Shown in pieces: positions 8,965 to 8,988 of a stretch of 8,988 nucleotides of DNA (positions are counted from its first letter, which is position 1; each line of letters begins with the position of its first letter). Below the pieces are notes generated by a model, which saw nothing but the letters and a program-made list of their open reading frames with translations, had not been told where the DNA came from and made no database searches. This DNA comes from Ancylobacter novellus (GTDB lineage: Bacteria; Pseudomonadota; Alphaproteobacteria; Rhizobiales; Xanthobacteraceae), in the NCBI GenBank assembly GCA_003241485.1, contig QFQD01000105.1, forward strand, positions 1 through 8,988, read 5' to 3'. A program made the position numbers and the translations under genes.

Positions 8965-8988
8965 GAAACGCCCTGTCCGGTTCGCAGT

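Noticed and set aside
8939..8988. Possible 3' end of another minus-strand gene, ending at TAG 8939-8941
   Set aside because: Only about 15 codons are visible, so no family can be judged, and the same bases hold a good candidate alaS promoter. recA often lies upstream of alaS in this group, but these residues do not look like a RecA tail.

Overview
The window is about 9 kb of GC-rich bacterial chromosome. It most likely comes from an alphaproteobacterium of the order Hyphomicrobiales (Rhizobiales), perhaps near Xanthobacteraceae. This is an inference from the base composition, the eukaryote-like dimeric NADP isocitrate dehydrogenase, the style of the MurI and TrmJ proteins, and the grouping of alaS, icd, trmJ and murI. 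No sequence search was possible. Coding density is high and nearly every base is explained by six loci.

Layout from left to right. (1) murI, glutamate racemase, minus strand, runs off the left edge. (2) trmJ, a tRNA 2'-O-methyltransferase of the SPOUT class, minus strand and upstream of murI; its reading frame is broken between the catalytic domain and the C-terminal domain. (3) ansP, an APC-family L-asparagine permease, plus strand, divergent from trmJ; the shared 193-bp gap carries a candidate sigma-54 promoter facing ansP and a candidate sigma-70 promoter facing trmJ. (4) icd, NADP-dependent isocitrate dehydrogenase, plus strand, after a 219-bp gap. (5) A six-transmembrane potassium channel with a voltage-sensor-like S4, a TVGYGD filter and a cyclic-nucleotide-binding domain, minus strand. 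It converges on icd, with a strong 10-bp GC hairpin between the two stop codons. (6) alaS, alanyl-tRNA synthetase, minus strand, 33 bp upstream of the channel gene and possibly co-transcribed with it. The right edge holds the alaS leader and a plausible promoter.

Functionally this is mostly housekeeping: peptidoglycan D-glutamate supply (murI), tRNA modification (trmJ), the TCA cycle (icd) and tRNA charging (alaS). Two genes look accessory, the asparagine permease and the ligand-gated potassium channel. There is no mobile element, CRISPR array, RNA gene or defence island, and I see no previously undescribed system. The points most worth a second look are the broken trmJ frame, the possible nitrogen-linked (sigma-54) control of ansP, and the channel gene following alaS.
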